Positions 15,237 to 25,100 of a stretch of 64,000 bases of DNA are shown piece by piece. Numbering within the stretch: position 1 is the stretch's first letter; each line of letters starts with the position of its first letter. The translations under genes were made by a program, and so were the position numbers. The notes under the pieces are model-generated. The model was not told where the DNA came from. It made no database searches and saw nothing but the letters and a program-made list of their open reading frames with translations. The stretch is from Brevibacillus_H sp041920465 (GTDB lineage Bacteria; Bacillota; Bacilli; Brevibacillales; Brevibacillaceae). The stretch lies in NCBI GenBank assembly GCA_041920465.1, contig JBHGXW010000045.1, positions 18,198 to 82,197 on the forward strand, written 5' to 3'.

Positions 15237-16263
15237 AAATCCAAGCTGTGCACATATTGTGGATGCCGCCCGCCTGCTGCGGGAAGGCGAGGTAGTTGCT
15301 TTTCCGACCGAAACTGTATATGGACTAGGTGCCAATGCATTGAGAGATGAGGCTGTGGAAAAAATATTTACCGCAAAAGGCAGGCCAAGCGACAACCCGC
15401 TAATTGTTCATATCGGCGAACTGGCCCAGATCTCCATGATTGCGAGAGAGATTCCGCCAAAAGCAAGGCAGGTAATCGACGCTTTTTGGCCGGGACCGTT
15501 AACCGTTATCCTGCCCAAGACGGATGCAGTAGCCACAAGGGTAACGGCCAATCTGGACACGGTTGGAGTAAGAATGCCTGATCATCCGGTTGCGCTCGCG
15601 TTGATCCGGGAAGCGGGCGTGCCGATTGCAGCCCCAAGCGCCAATCGTTCCGGTCGTCCAAGTCCTACAACAGCTGCGCACGTGCTGGAAGATTTAGAGG
15701 GGCGGATTGCGGGAATAGTGGATGCCGGCAGCGCAGGAGTAGGTGTCGAATCAACGGTTTTGGACATGACGGTTGAGCCGCCGATGATTCTTCGTCCGGG
15801 CGGCATTACCTTGGAACAGCTGCAGGAAGTTATCGGAGAAGTTCAGATTGACCCCGCTTTTCTCGCTGCAGAAGTGCAAACGCCCCGTTCTCCCGGCATG
15901 AAATATACGCACTATGCACCGAAGGGCGAGTTGTGGATTGTTTCGGGAGAATCTCAAAAGGCTCAGTTAAAAATGACCGAAATGCTCCAACAGGCCAAGG
16001 AACATGGCAAAAAAACAGGTGTTCTTGCTCCCAAAGAAACCGTTCAACTGTGGGAACAGACAGAATACGCCGATGTCGTGTTGGAATGCGGCTCAATCGG
16101 GGATTTGAGCAGTGTGGCCCGTGATTTGTATGCCACGCTTCGCAAGTTCGACGAGCTTGGCGTGGAGTTCATGATCGCTGAAGCGTTCCCCAAGCTTGAC
16201 ATGGGGCTTGCTGTCATGAACAGATTGGAGAAAGCTGCAGGTGGAAGAATAATCAGCGTGTAG
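15196..16263 (+). CDS. ywlC: L-threonylcarbamoyladenylate synthase (YwlC/Sua5 type)
   Basis: 355-residue enzyme making threonylcarbamoyl-AMP from threonine, bicarbonate and ATP, the first step of tRNA t6A37 synthesis. The N-terminal YrdC/TsaC domain has VVAFPTETVYGLGANA, KGRPSDNPLIVHI and APSANRSGRPSPT. A C-terminal Sua5 domain begins near residue 235 (RSPGMKYTHYAPKGE). ATG 15196 (METKVWNVD) matches the B. subtilis YwlC start and follows AAAGGG. A TTG at 15121 is in frame but would overlap the DnaA boxes region. It begins the conserved ywlC-mntP-ywlE-rpiB-ywlG order. Confidence 0.95.
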   Translation: METKVWNVDKNVEKNPSCAHIVDAARLLREGEVVAFPTETVYGLGANALRDEAVEKIFTAKGRPSDNPLIVHIGELAQISMIAREIPPKARQVIDAFWPGPLTVILPKTDAVATRVTANLDTVGVRMPDHPVALALIREAGVPIAAPSANRSGRPSPTTAAHVLEDLEGRIAGIVDAGSAGVGVESTVLDMTVEPPMILRPGGITLEQLQEVIGEVQIDPAFLAAEVQTPRSPGMKYTHYAPKGELWIVSGESQKAQLKMTEMLQQAKEHGKKTGVLAPKETVQLWEQTEYADVVLECGSIGDLSSVARDLYATLRKFDELGVEFMIAEAFPKLDMGLAVMNRLEKAAGGRIISV

Positions 16264-16320
16264 GACGAATCTTTCCCTTCTTGTCCGCATAAGGTGAAGT
16301 GACAGGGAGGGTGGCTATTC

Positions 16321-16881
16321 ATGGATCTTTCATTAATCCAATGGGGGCAGTTCTTCACTTTGCTAATGATTGCTTGTGCGCTTGGAATGGATGCGTTCTC
16401 CTTGGGAATCGGAGTCGGCATGAGCGGCATGCGCTTGAAAGAAATTATCAAAGTAAGCATTACGATCGGACTGTTTCACATTGGAATGCCTCTCTTGGGA
16501 TTCTTTATTGGCATGTATCTTTCCGAGATTATAGGCGGTATCGCTATTTTGATTGGCGGCGGCATCCTCATGACCCTTGGGTTGCATATGCTGTGGAACG
16601 GATTCTTTCGTTCAGATGAATCCAGTATGATGCAAACAAGAGGGTTGGGTTTATTTTTATTTGCTTTCAGCGTCAGTCTTGATGCGCTTTCTGTTGGTTT
16701 TTCTTTCGGACTTATTGAGGTAAATATTTTTCTTGCCGTGATTTTGTTCGGCCTGATGGGGGCGATGATGGCGGGATGTGGTCTCATTTTGGGAAGAAGC
16801 GTAGGCGGCTGGCTTGGCGAGTACAGTGAAGTACTGGGGGGAATTATCCTATTGGTATTTGGTATCCGGTTTATGCTATAA
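16321..16881 (+). CDS. mntP: Manganese efflux pump MntP
   Basis: 186-residue membrane protein with six predicted hydrophobic segments in two related halves. It has the paired acidic motifs typical of MntP: ALGMDAFSLGIGVG near residue 20 and SVSLDALSVGFSFG near 120. It exports Mn2+ (B. subtilis YwlD position). The start follows AGGGAGGGTGG. No manganese-responsive yybP-ykoY riboswitch is visible in the 57-bp gap, so control is probably through the operon or elsewhere. Confidence 0.93.
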   Translation: MDLSLIQWGQFFTLLMIACALGMDAFSLGIGVGMSGMRLKEIIKVSITIGLFHIGMPLLGFFIGMYLSEIIGGIAILIGGGILMTLGLHMLWNGFFRSDESSMMQTRGLGLFLFAFSVSLDALSVGFSFGLIEVNIFLAVILFGLMGAMMAGCGLILGRSVGGWLGEYSEVLGGIILLVFGIRFML

Positions 16882-16926
16882 ACAAGGTAGTATGCAAAAG
16901 GATGCGATCGTCACAGGAGGTACGGA

Positions 16927-17376
16927 ATGCGTATACTATTCGTTTGTACGGGCAATACCTGCAGAAGCCCGATGGCTGAGGCGTTGTTCCGTGCGAAACT
17001 CAAGGATTCTTCTATATCGGTTCAATCAGCGGGGATAGCAGCCCTGGATGGGTCAAAAGCTTCCGAGCATGCCCGCAAAGTGCTGGAAAACCGCGGAATT
17101 CGTCATCAGCATCAATCCCAGCGTCTGCATCAAGAATTGGTCTCGTGGGCGGACATCATTCTTACCATGACCAAAGCGCATAAGGACACCATTCAGGAAT
17201 GGTTCCCCGACGCTTCGCACAAAACCTTTACCCTCAAAGAATACATCGGCTGCAGCCATAATCTTGATATTGCCGATCCGTTCGGAGGCAGCCTGGGAAC
17301 CTACGAACAGTGCGCCAGCGAGATAGACGAGTCACTGGAAAAACTGCATGAAAAATTAACCCGTTCGCTTCGGTGA
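16927..17376 (+). CDS. ywlE: Protein arginine phosphatase YwlE
   Basis: 149-residue low-molecular-weight phosphatase with the Cys7 nucleophile in VCTGNTCRSPMAE and the general acid Asp in ADPFGGSLGTYE. Thr11 of the P-loop is the residue that gives YwlE preference for phosphoarginine over phosphotyrosine. The predicted role is to remove the McsB arginine-phosphate mark from proteins destined for ClpCP. ATG 16927 follows CAGGAGG. Confidence 0.92.
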   Translation: MRILFVCTGNTCRSPMAEALFRAKLKDSSISVQSAGIAALDGSKASEHARKVLENRGIRHQHQSQRLHQELVSWADIILTMTKAHKDTIQEWFPDASHKTFTLKEYIGCSHNLDIADPFGGSLGTYEQCASEIDESLEKLHEKLTRSLR

Positions 17377-17556
17377 CTGTATTGCTGCTTGGCAGTATCA
17401 GCCTTTTATTGGTAAAATAAATTCCGAACATTTTTGTTACGCGATATAGTAAATGTAAAGTTTTATCGGTATTTTTGCGAAAAAATGCTGCCTTATCTAT
17501 TTCCTTGTGAAGAAATCATGTATAATACAAGAAAATGATGAAAACGGAGGTCCAAC

Positions 17557-18003
17557 ATGAAAGTGGCGCTGGCTGCCGACCACGGCGGTTTTAAACTGAA
17601 AGAAGAGATTAAGCAGTTGCTTGCATCAATGAATATTGCCTTCGAAGATTTTGGTTGTGAGTGCGAAGCTTCTGTCGATTACCCCGACTTTGCCTTACCG
17701 GTTGCCGAGAAGGTGGCGGCAGGGGAGTTTGATCGCGGAATTCTGGTATGCGGGACAGGGATAGGAATGTCCATTGCGGCAAATAAGGTACCTGGCATTC
17801 GTTGTGCCCTCGTTCACGATACGTTTTCTGCCAAGGCAACCCGCCAACACAACGATTCCAACATCCTTGCCATGGGTGAAAGGGTAATCGGGCCTGGTTT
17901 GGCATTGGAGATTGTAAAAATTTGGCTGGAAACCGATTTTGAAGGCGGACGCCATACCAGAAGGGTGGAAAAGATTAAGGAGATCGAGCAGAAATGGTCA
18001 TGA
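17557..18003 (+). CDS. rpiB: Ribose-5-phosphate isomerase B
   Basis: 148-residue RpiB, which interconverts ribose-5-phosphate and ribulose-5-phosphate in the pentose phosphate pathway. Visible motifs are VALAADHGGFKLKE, the catalytic cysteine loop VCGTGIGMSIAANK, and HDTFSAKATRQHNDSNILAMGERV. It is preceded by a 180-bp gap with a TATAAT at 17521-17526 but no convincing -35; ACGGAGG precedes the ATG. It corresponds to B. subtilis YwlF. Confidence 0.96.
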   Translation: MKVALAADHGGFKLKEEIKQLLASMNIAFEDFGCECEASVDYPDFALPVAEKVAAGEFDRGILVCGTGIGMSIAANKVPGIRCALVHDTFSAKATRQHNDSNILAMGERVIGPGLALEIVKIWLETDFEGGRHTRRVEKIKEIEQKWS

Positions 18004-18014
18004 CCGTTTCTGTA

Positions 18015-18065
18015 GACCGCAAGCGGTCACATCCAATTTGATGAAAAACGTCGAGACGTTTTTCA
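18015..18065. repeat. Two perfect short palindromes between rpiB and ywlG
   Basis: GACCGC-AA-GCGGTC (18015-18028) and a 24-bp palindrome with arms TGAAAAACGTC and GACGTTTTTCA separated by GA (18042-18065). The rpiB stop also sits in GGTCATGACC. The second could act as a bidirectional terminator or a protein operator. Confidence 0.6.
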
Positions 18066-18092
18066 CAGTAAAACACGTGGGAGTGAAGTAAG

Positions 18093-18662
18093 GTGGATTT
18101 CTCCCTCATTATGCAGCAGGTAAGAACCATTGTTACCGAGGTCGCGGACAAAGCATCTCTTGCCGCGGGTAAAATTCTGGTGATTGGTTGCAGTACAAGC
18201 GAAGTGTTAGGGAAACAGATCGGGAAAGCCGGAAGTGCCGAGGTAGCAGCAGCCCTGTTCAACGGGATTGAAGAGGTCGCTTTGGCACGAGGCTTTGCTT
18301 TGGCTTTTCAATGTTGTGAACACCTAAACCGTGCCTTGGTTGTAGATCGCGCCACCATGGAAAATTTTCGGCTGGAAGAAGTAACGGTCATTCCTGTCCC
18401 GAAAGCAGGCGGTGCGATGGCTGCCCACGCCTACACGAAGATGAACTCTCCCGTTGTGGTGGAATCGATACAGGCAGATGCCGGAATCGATATTGGAGAT
18501 ACGTTTATCGGCATGCATCTAAAGCGTGTAGCCGTTCCAATTCGGACAAGTTTACGTTCCATTGGTGAAGCTCATGTGACTGCGGCTTACACCCGTCCGA
18601 AACTGATTGGAGGCGCAAGAGCAGTTTACGAGATGACACAAGCTAACAACAGCTGCTCGTAG
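18093..18662 (+). CDS. ywlG: UPF0340 family protein YwlG
   Basis: 189-residue conserved protein of unknown function (YwlG/TIGR01440 family). Glycine-rich ILVIGCSTSEVLGKQIGKAGS, FQCCEHLNRALV and VPKAGGAMAAHAY are recognisable family segments. GTG 18093 follows GGGAGTGAAGTAAGG. It sits between rpiB and glyA, as in B. subtilis. No enzymatic role is claimed. Confidence 0.9.
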   Translation: MDFSLIMQQVRTIVTEVADKASLAAGKILVIGCSTSEVLGKQIGKAGSAEVAAALFNGIEEVALARGFALAFQCCEHLNRALVVDRATMENFRLEEVTVIPVPKAGGAMAAHAYTKMNSPVVVESIQADAGIDIGDTFIGMHLKRVAVPIRTSLRSIGEAHVTAAYTRPKLIGGARAVYEMTQANNSCS

Positions 18663-18736
18663 TCCGGTACATAATGAACCCTACAACTTTATTTAGCCAA
18701 TAGGGGAAACCCCACAAATCTAGGAGGAGATAAGCC

Positions 18737-19987
18737 ATGTTCGAGTTTTTGAAAAAGCAAGATCCGCAAATAGCGGAAGCAGTACGCCTGGAGTTAAGCA
18801 GACAGCGTGACAAAATCGAATTGATCGCATCCGAGAACTTTGTCAGCCGTGCCGTTATGGAAGCTGCAGGAACAGTCCTTACCAACAAATACGCGGAAGG
18901 CTATCCGTCCCGTCGCTATTACGGCGGATGTGAATATGTCGATATTGCCGAAAACATCGCTCGCGACCGGGTAAAACAAATCTTCGGAGCAGAGCATGCA
19001 AACGTACAACCTCATTCCGGGGCTCAAGCCAATATGGCTGTTTATTTTGCCATCTTGAAGCCGGGCGATACGGTATTGGGTATGAACTTGTCACACGGCG
19101 GACATTTAACTCACGGAAGTCCTGTTAACTTCTCCGGTACACTCTACAATTTTGTCGATTACGGTGTAGATGAAAAGACGCATCAGATTGATTACGATGT
19201 CGTTCGTGCCAAAGCGCTTGAGCACAAACCGAAATTGCTCGTTGCCGGGGCAAGCGCATATCCGCGCATCATCGATTTCGCAAAATTGCGTGAGATTGCT
19301 GATGAAGTAGGGGCTTACCTCATGGTAGACATGGCGCATATCGCTGGCTTGGTTGCAGCCGGGCTTCATCCAAATCCGGTGCCGCATGCCCATTTTGTAA
19401 CTTCCACTACCCATAAAACTCTCCGCGGGCCACGCGGCGGTTTGATTCTTTGCAAAGAAGAGTTTGCCAAAGCGATCGATAAGTCTGTGTTCCCGGGAGT
19501 TCAAGGCGGTCCGCTGATGCATATCATCGCTGCCAAAGCTGTCGCGTTCGGCGAAGCGCTCCAACCGGAATTCAAAGAGTATGCATCCCGCATTGTCAAA
19601 AACGCAAAGGCATTTGCCGATGCCTTGATCGAACAAGGACTTACGCTGGTTTCTGGCGGAACAGATAATCACCTTGTCCTCGTTGACGTTCGCAACCTCG
19701 GTTTAACCGGTAAAGTGGCTGAACATTTGCTGGATGAGGTGAATATTACCACCAACAAAAATACGATTCCGTATGATCCGGAAAGCCCGTTTGTAACCAG
19801 CGGTATCCGTATGGGTACGCCGGCGGTAACCACCCGCGGCTTTGATGAAGAAGCGATGAGAGAAGTAGCTTCTATCATTGCGTTGACCCTGAAGAATCCG
19901 GAAGATACGGATAAGCACCAGGAAGCCCGCGAACGTGTAGCTGCCTTGTGTGCCCGTTTCCCAATGTATGAAGGACTTGAAATCTAA
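18737..19987 (+). CDS. glyA: Serine hydroxymethyltransferase
   Basis: 416-residue PLP enzyme converting serine and tetrahydrofolate to glycine and methylene-tetrahydrofolate, the main one-carbon source. Visible motifs are ELIASENFVS, YAEGYPSRRYYGGCEYVD, and the PLP-lysine segment VTSTTHKTLRGPRGG. It starts after TAGGAGGAGA and is ended by a strong terminator. glyA-upp is the order in Bacillus. Confidence 0.98.
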   Translation: MFEFLKKQDPQIAEAVRLELSRQRDKIELIASENFVSRAVMEAAGTVLTNKYAEGYPSRRYYGGCEYVDIAENIARDRVKQIFGAEHANVQPHSGAQANMAVYFAILKPGDTVLGMNLSHGGHLTHGSPVNFSGTLYNFVDYGVDEKTHQIDYDVVRAKALEHKPKLLVAGASAYPRIIDFAKLREIADEVGAYLMVDMAHIAGLVAAGLHPNPVPHAHFVTSTTHKTLRGPRGGLILCKEEFAKAIDKSVFPGVQGGPLMHIIAAKAVAFGEALQPEFKEYASRIVKNAKAFADALIEQGLTLVSGGTDNHLVLVDVRNLGLTGKVAEHLLDEVNITTNKNTIPYDPESPFVTSGIRMGTPAVTTRGFDEEAMREVASIIALTLKNPEDTDKHQEARERVAALCARFPMYEGLEI

Positions 19988-20015
19988 TATCCGGAAGACA
20001 GAATACATTACCGAG

Positions 20016-20045
20016 CCTCCTGCCAGCCTATGCAGGAGGTTTTTT
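20016..20045 (+). terminator. Rho-independent terminator after glyA
   Basis: CCTCCTGC (20016-20023) pairs with GCAGGAGG (20032-20039), followed by TTTTTT. Confidence 0.92.
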
Positions 20046-20061
20046 CTCAATTTCTGAAAAA

Positions 20062-20090
20062 TTGACGTTGCCCTTATGCTCCTTTATGAT
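20062..20090 (+). promoter_or_regulatory. Sigma-A promoter of upp-wecB
   Basis: TTGACG (20062-20067), 17 bp, TATGAT (20085-20090). Confidence 0.7.
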
Positions 20091-20177
20091 AAGAAAGATG
20101 TGTCCAAATTAACGATGCGGTTGGACTGTACTTTGGTTACTGAAAACGATTGGATGAACAGAAACGGGGGAAATGTT

Positions 20178-20807
20178 ATGAGTCGAGTCTATGTGTTTGA
20201 CCATCCGCTGATTCAACACAAGCTTACTTTTATTCGAGACAAGCATACCGGAACCAAGGAATTCCGCGAGCTGGTGAACGAAGTGGCAACACTGATGGCG
20301 TACGAAATTACCCGCGATATGCCGCTTGAAGATACTGTGATTGAGACGCCGGTTGGTCCTTGCAATGCGAAAGTAATCTCCGGCAAAAAAGTAGGGTTAA
20401 TTCCAATCTTGCGGGCTGGACTTGGCATGGTTGACGGTATTTTGAAGTTGATTCCGGCTGCCAAGGTTGGGCATATTGGACTTTATCGCGACCCAGAAAC
20501 ATTATCTCCGGTTGAGTACTATGTAAAGCTCCCTACAGATATTGAAGAACGCGATTTGATTGTCATTGACCCAATGCTTGCTACTGGCGGATCGGCTTCG
20601 GCAGCACTAACCGCACTGAAAAATCGCGGTGCGAAACATCTCAAATTAATGTGTCTGATCGCCGCTCCGGAAGGGGTTCAATTGGTTCAAGACGAACATC
20701 CGGACGTGGACATTTTCGTAGCTGCCGTGGACGAAAAACTGAATGACCACGGTTATATTGTTCCTGGATTAGGCGATGCAGGTGACCGTCTATTCGGGAC
20801 GAAGTAG
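20178..20807 (+). CDS. upp: Uracil phosphoribosyltransferase
   Basis: 209-residue UPRT that salvages uracil to UMP with PRPP. The PRPP-binding loop is VIDPMLATGGSASAAL; also visible are LIPILRAGLGMVDG and the uracil-binding GYIVPGLGDAGDRLFGT. ATG 20178 gives MSRVYVFDHPLIQHKL, matching the family, and follows ACGGGGG. An in-frame ATG at 20076 lies inside the predicted -10 region and is rejected. wecB follows after 8 bp. Confidence 0.97.
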   Translation: MSRVYVFDHPLIQHKLTFIRDKHTGTKEFRELVNEVATLMAYEITRDMPLEDTVIETPVGPCNAKVISGKKVGLIPILRAGLGMVDGILKLIPAAKVGHIGLYRDPETLSPVEYYVKLPTDIEERDLIVIDPMLATGGSASAALTALKNRGAKHLKLMCLIAAPEGVQLVQDEHPDVDIFVAAVDEKLNDHGYIVPGLGDAGDRLFGTK

Positions 20808-20815
20808 GTGTTCAT

Positions 20816-21976
20816 ATGAGTAAAATCAAAGTAATGACTGTATTCGGAACACGCCCTGAAGCCATTAAAATGGCCCCATTGGTGCACGAATTGAAAAAAC
20901 GCCCTGAGCATATTCAGCCCATCGTCTGTGTCACGGCGCAGCACCGGCAGATGCTGGATCAGGTGTTGGAAATCTTCCGGATTAAGCCTGATATTGATTT
21001 GAACATCATGAAAGACCGGCAAACTCTCGTTGATGTGACGGTTCGCGCTTTGGAGAGCCTCGACCAGGTGATGAAGACAGCGAAACCGGATATTGTGCTG
21101 GTGCACGGTGATACCACGACTACGTTTGTGGCAAGTTTGGCTGCTTTCTACAATCAAATTGCCGTTGGTCACGTAGAAGCGGGACTTCGCACATGGGACA
21201 AGTATTCTCCGTTCCCGGAAGAGATGAACCGACAGCTGACAGGAGTCATGGCTGATCTTCATTTCGCTCCGACAGACGGATCTGCCGATAACCTGCGCCG
21301 CGAGAACAAGCCGGAGTCGGCTATTTACATTACCGGCAATACGGCCATTGACGCCCTGCATACGACCGTTCGCGACGACTACCAGCATCCCGTTCTGGAG
21401 CAGGTTGCCGGTAAAAAGATGGTGTTGATGACAGCTCATCGCAGGGAAAATCTCGGTGAGCCGATGCGCCGTATCTTCAGGGCTGTTCGGCGTCTGGTGG
21501 AACAGCACGAAGATATCGCCGTCGTTTACCCTGTCCATTTAAACCCTGCCGTGCAAGAGGTGGCACAAGAAATTTTGGCCGGTCATGATCGGATCCATCT
21601 CATTGCTCCGCTTGATGCGTTTGATTTCCACAATTTTGCACGACGTGCCCACTTGATTCTGACTGATTCAGGCGGTGTACAGGAAGAAGCGCCGTCATTG
21701 GGTGTTCCTGTGCTGGTGTTGCGGGATACAACAGAGCGTCCGGAAGGGATTGAGGCAGGCACCCTGAAACTGGCGGGAACGGACGAAGAACAAGTTTATG
21801 GCTTGGCCAATGAACTGTTAACCGATGCCGCTGCCTATGAGAAAATGGCGAAAGCAGCTAATCCGTATGGGGACGGGGAAGCTTCCCGCCGGATTGTGGA
21901 CGCCATTTTGTATCACTTCGGCATTTTGTCGGAACGTCCGCAGCCGTTTCAACCGGGTAAAACAAAACAGCAGTGA
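20816..21976 (+). CDS. wecB: UDP-N-acetylglucosamine 2-epimerase (non-hydrolysing)
   Basis: 386-residue epimerase converting UDP-GlcNAc to UDP-ManNAc (MnaA/WecB family). Motifs include VFGTRPEAIKMAPLV, VHGDTTTTFVASLAA, HVEAGLRTWD and TDSGGVQEEAPSLGVPVLVLRDTTERPE, shown here in part. The product feeds the ManNAc of wall teichoic acid linkage units (TagA at 60121) and of the secondary wall polymers bound by SLH domains. The next gene encodes an SLH protein. It starts 8 bp after upp with a weak site. Confidence 0.95.
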   Translation: MSKIKVMTVFGTRPEAIKMAPLVHELKKRPEHIQPIVCVTAQHRQMLDQVLEIFRIKPDIDLNIMKDRQTLVDVTVRALESLDQVMKTAKPDIVLVHGDTTTTFVASLAAFYNQIAVGHVEAGLRTWDKYSPFPEEMNRQLTGVMADLHFAPTDGSADNLRRENKPESAIYITGNTAIDALHTTVRDDYQHPVLEQVAGKKMVLMTAHRRENLGEPMRRIFRAVRRLVEQHEDIAVVYPVHLNPAVQEVAQEILAGHDRIHLIAPLDAFDFHNFARRAHLILTDSGGVQEEAPSLGVPVLVLRDTTERPEGIEAGTLKLAGTDEEQVYGLANELLTDAAAYEKMAKAANPYGDGEASRRIVDAILYHFGILSERPQPFQPGKTKQQ

Positions 21977-22050
21977 GGTTTTTCAACGAAAATAGCTTTT
22001 CCTCTGTTTATCTGGGGCGTCGAATCGGCGTCTCCTTCTTTTTGGATTGA

Positions 22051-22069
22051 AAAGAAAGTTAATCGCTTT
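22051..22069. repeat. Partial copy of the long-stem repeat
   Basis: This segment matches the first 20 bases of the long-stem repeat at 35225 except for one missing T (AAAGAAAGTT then AATCGCTTT). The second arm and the conserved downstream block are absent. Confidence 0.5.
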
Positions 22070-22166
22070 TCTCATCCATAGAAAATGAAACTTACCCCAA
22101 TCTTCTTACGTCTATACCATTATAGAGATCAGAGAGTAATAGATTTGGTTGGAGAGGAGTTACACG

Positions 22167-25100
22167 ATGAAGAAGAGATCGCAGAGGCTGTTGTCGCTGT
22201 TTGCCGCAACAGTTCTGGCTTGGGGTTCCATCATTCCGATGGCTTCTGAAGTTGCCCAAGCCGCCAATTCGGTCAGTTCACTCGCGTTGGGATGGCAGAC
22301 GCCGATAGGGGAAGGAACGAGGCTGTACAAATATTCCAAAATGTTTGGAACCCAATCGGCAACCATCTATGTCACAAAAGTAGATTTGAATAATCCATAC
22401 GTGGAAGTAAAGCCGATTTACGGAACCAATCAGCAATTAACCAGTAAGCAAACGGTCTCCCAGATGGCTAACGAGACAGGAGCGATTGCCGCGGTTAATG
22501 CTGACTTCTTCAACACAACAAAGCGCGGGGCACCGTTTGGAATCGTCATGAAAGACAAAGAGCTGGTTGCCTCCATGGCGCATATTCCGTTTTGGTACAG
22601 CTTTGGGATTACCAGTGACAAGACGGCAGCCATCACCAAGTTCGGCTTTCAGGGTAAGGTAACCGCGGAAGATGGAACGGCTTATACGCTCCGGGGAATA
22701 AACAAGGAAGAATATAACCCCGGTGACGGGCTAAAAAGCCACGTCAACCAATTGAATCTGTATACACCTAAATTCGGCAAGACAAGCCTGGGAGTAATCC
22801 CGAATTATAAACATGTGGTGGAAGTTGTATTTGTTGACGGTGTGGCAACCGAGTTACGCGTCGATCAACCGGGGGCAACGATCCCGGCAAACGGGTTCGT
22901 ATTATGGGGAAATGGGCAGGCTGCTCAATTCCTGGAACAGCATGTACCGATCGGCTCCAAAGTGCAAATCGATTATCAAACCACCCCGACTGATCAGGAT
23001 TGGGCACAAGCGGTAGGCGGGCACGTCCTCTTGGTTGATCAGGGTGTTCCGTTGACATCGTTTCCTACCGACAGCTACGTTCAGGGAATTAACGCCCATA
23101 CCGCAGTCGGTATCTCGCAAGATGGGAAAACGCTCTGGATCGTTGCGGTTGAGAAAAGCGCAACCAGCCGCGGTGTCAACTTGGCTGAACTGGCGCAAAT
23201 CATGGTCGAGCTGGGTGCTTATCGGGCGATGAACTTCGATGGCGGAGGATCAACCGCCATGGCGACCCGACTTCCGGGAGAAACGGAAGCGAAGGTGGCC
23301 ATGCAGCCCAAAGAAGGCTCGGAACGCAGGGTGCCGACCGGCTTGGCTGTTTACAATACGGCAACGCCTGGCTCGCTTGTCAGCTTCCAAATTGTCGGGC
23401 CTACTGAGGTCTTGATCGGCCAGGAAGCGGAGTATACCGCTGCCAAAGGCTACGATAATCACTATTTGCCTTTCAAAATTAACCCGTCCGACGTGGTATG
23501 GAGTTCTACGCAGTCAGACGCCGGTGTAATCACAAATAACCGGTTTACCGCTACAAAACCGGGAACTGTCGGACTAGTGGCCCAAGTCGGCGGAATCACG
23601 CAACAACGGCAAATTCGAGTATTCAGCGGAAGCGACATTGCAAGCATTGATATCTCTCCTTCACCTGTGTTTGTGGGACTTGGACAAACCATGGATCTCG
23701 ATGTGAAGGTCAAAACGAAGAACGGCAAGCTGATCACAGCTACTCCCAAAAGCGTGACGGGATCGGTTGATTCCAATTTGGCGGCACTTAACGACAACCT
23801 GCAAATCGTGGCTGGAGACCATGAAGGAAAAGCCAATCTGACACTTTCCTATGATGGGGTTTCCGCCACTGTACCGGTAATTATCGGAGAGATGGAGCAG
23901 CCGTGGCTTACCTTTGACAATCAGGTTGGCATGTATCATACGGCGTATCCTGAAAGCATAAGTAAACAAGGCTCCTTCAAAGCAGTTACCGGTGACGATA
24001 CGCCGATTTATCGCTCCAAAAAGTCGGCGGAGCTTACCTACAATTTTGCCGGCGCTCCCAAAACCGATGTGCGAATCGCCTACGGACGCATCGGTTCCAA
24101 TCCGGTTCCAATCCCAGGCAAGCCGTTTGGCTTAGGTGTATGGGTTTTCGGCGATAACAGCAATCATTGGCTGCGGGCAGAAGTGATTGATGCCAAAGGG
24201 AAGCTCCACTACGTAGATTTGGCAAAGCAAATTGACTGGACAGGCTGGAAACAAGTGAAGGGCTCCTTCCCGCCTGATGCTGTTTATCCGCTGTCTCTGC
24301 GCAGCATTTACATTGTGAACAAGCCGGAAGAGACAGAGCTGAGACCGGAACAAGGAACGCTTTACTTTGACGAGCTTTCCTTGCTTTATCCGTATGACGC
24401 TTCTAAAAAAGTAACCGGAACAGACGTCATTCCGGCAAAGTCAGGCAAACTCTCCCTGGGTACCGAGCTGGATATGGGTTACTCGTTCCAATCGGCGGCA
24501 GCATTTTTAGATAAAGCAAGAATCGATGTTCAATCGATCGTCAAGCGACAGGTTCCCGGCTATGTCCCGGCCGATTATTCCTTTAGCCTAAAGCCGCTTG
24601 CCTTGAAGAAGGGTAAAGAGGATCAGTTGAGCACACATCCGGTTACGCTTACCTTTACCCCTAAACAGTGGATCAAAGGAAAAGGGATTGGATTATTGTA
24701 CGTCAATGAAGCGAACCAAACGTTTGACGTATTAAGCGGACAAATGGACCCAAACCGCAACTGGATCTATCAGGTGAACTCTTACGGCACCTATATTCCT
24801 TACTATCTGGATGCCGCGAGCGACTCACCGTTCCTCGATATAATCAATCATCCGGCACGCACGGAAATTGCCAGCATGGCGGCCAAAGGCTATGTAAAAG
24901 GCCTTGAACCGGACGTGTTCGGACCGGAAGTACCGTTAACCCGTGCGCAGTTCGTTACCTTGCTGGCCCGTGTGTACGAGTGGAAGCTTCCGGATAAGCC
25001 AAAACTCTCTTTTAAGGACAAAGTGCCTGCATACGCTGCGGGAGCGGTTCAAGTGGCACTCTCGAAGGGAATTGTCAAAGGCTACGATGACAAAACATTC

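Noticed and set aside
16264..16320. Manganese riboswitch (yybP-ykoY) before mntP
   Set aside because: The gap is only 57 bp and lacks the conserved loops; too short for the aptamer.
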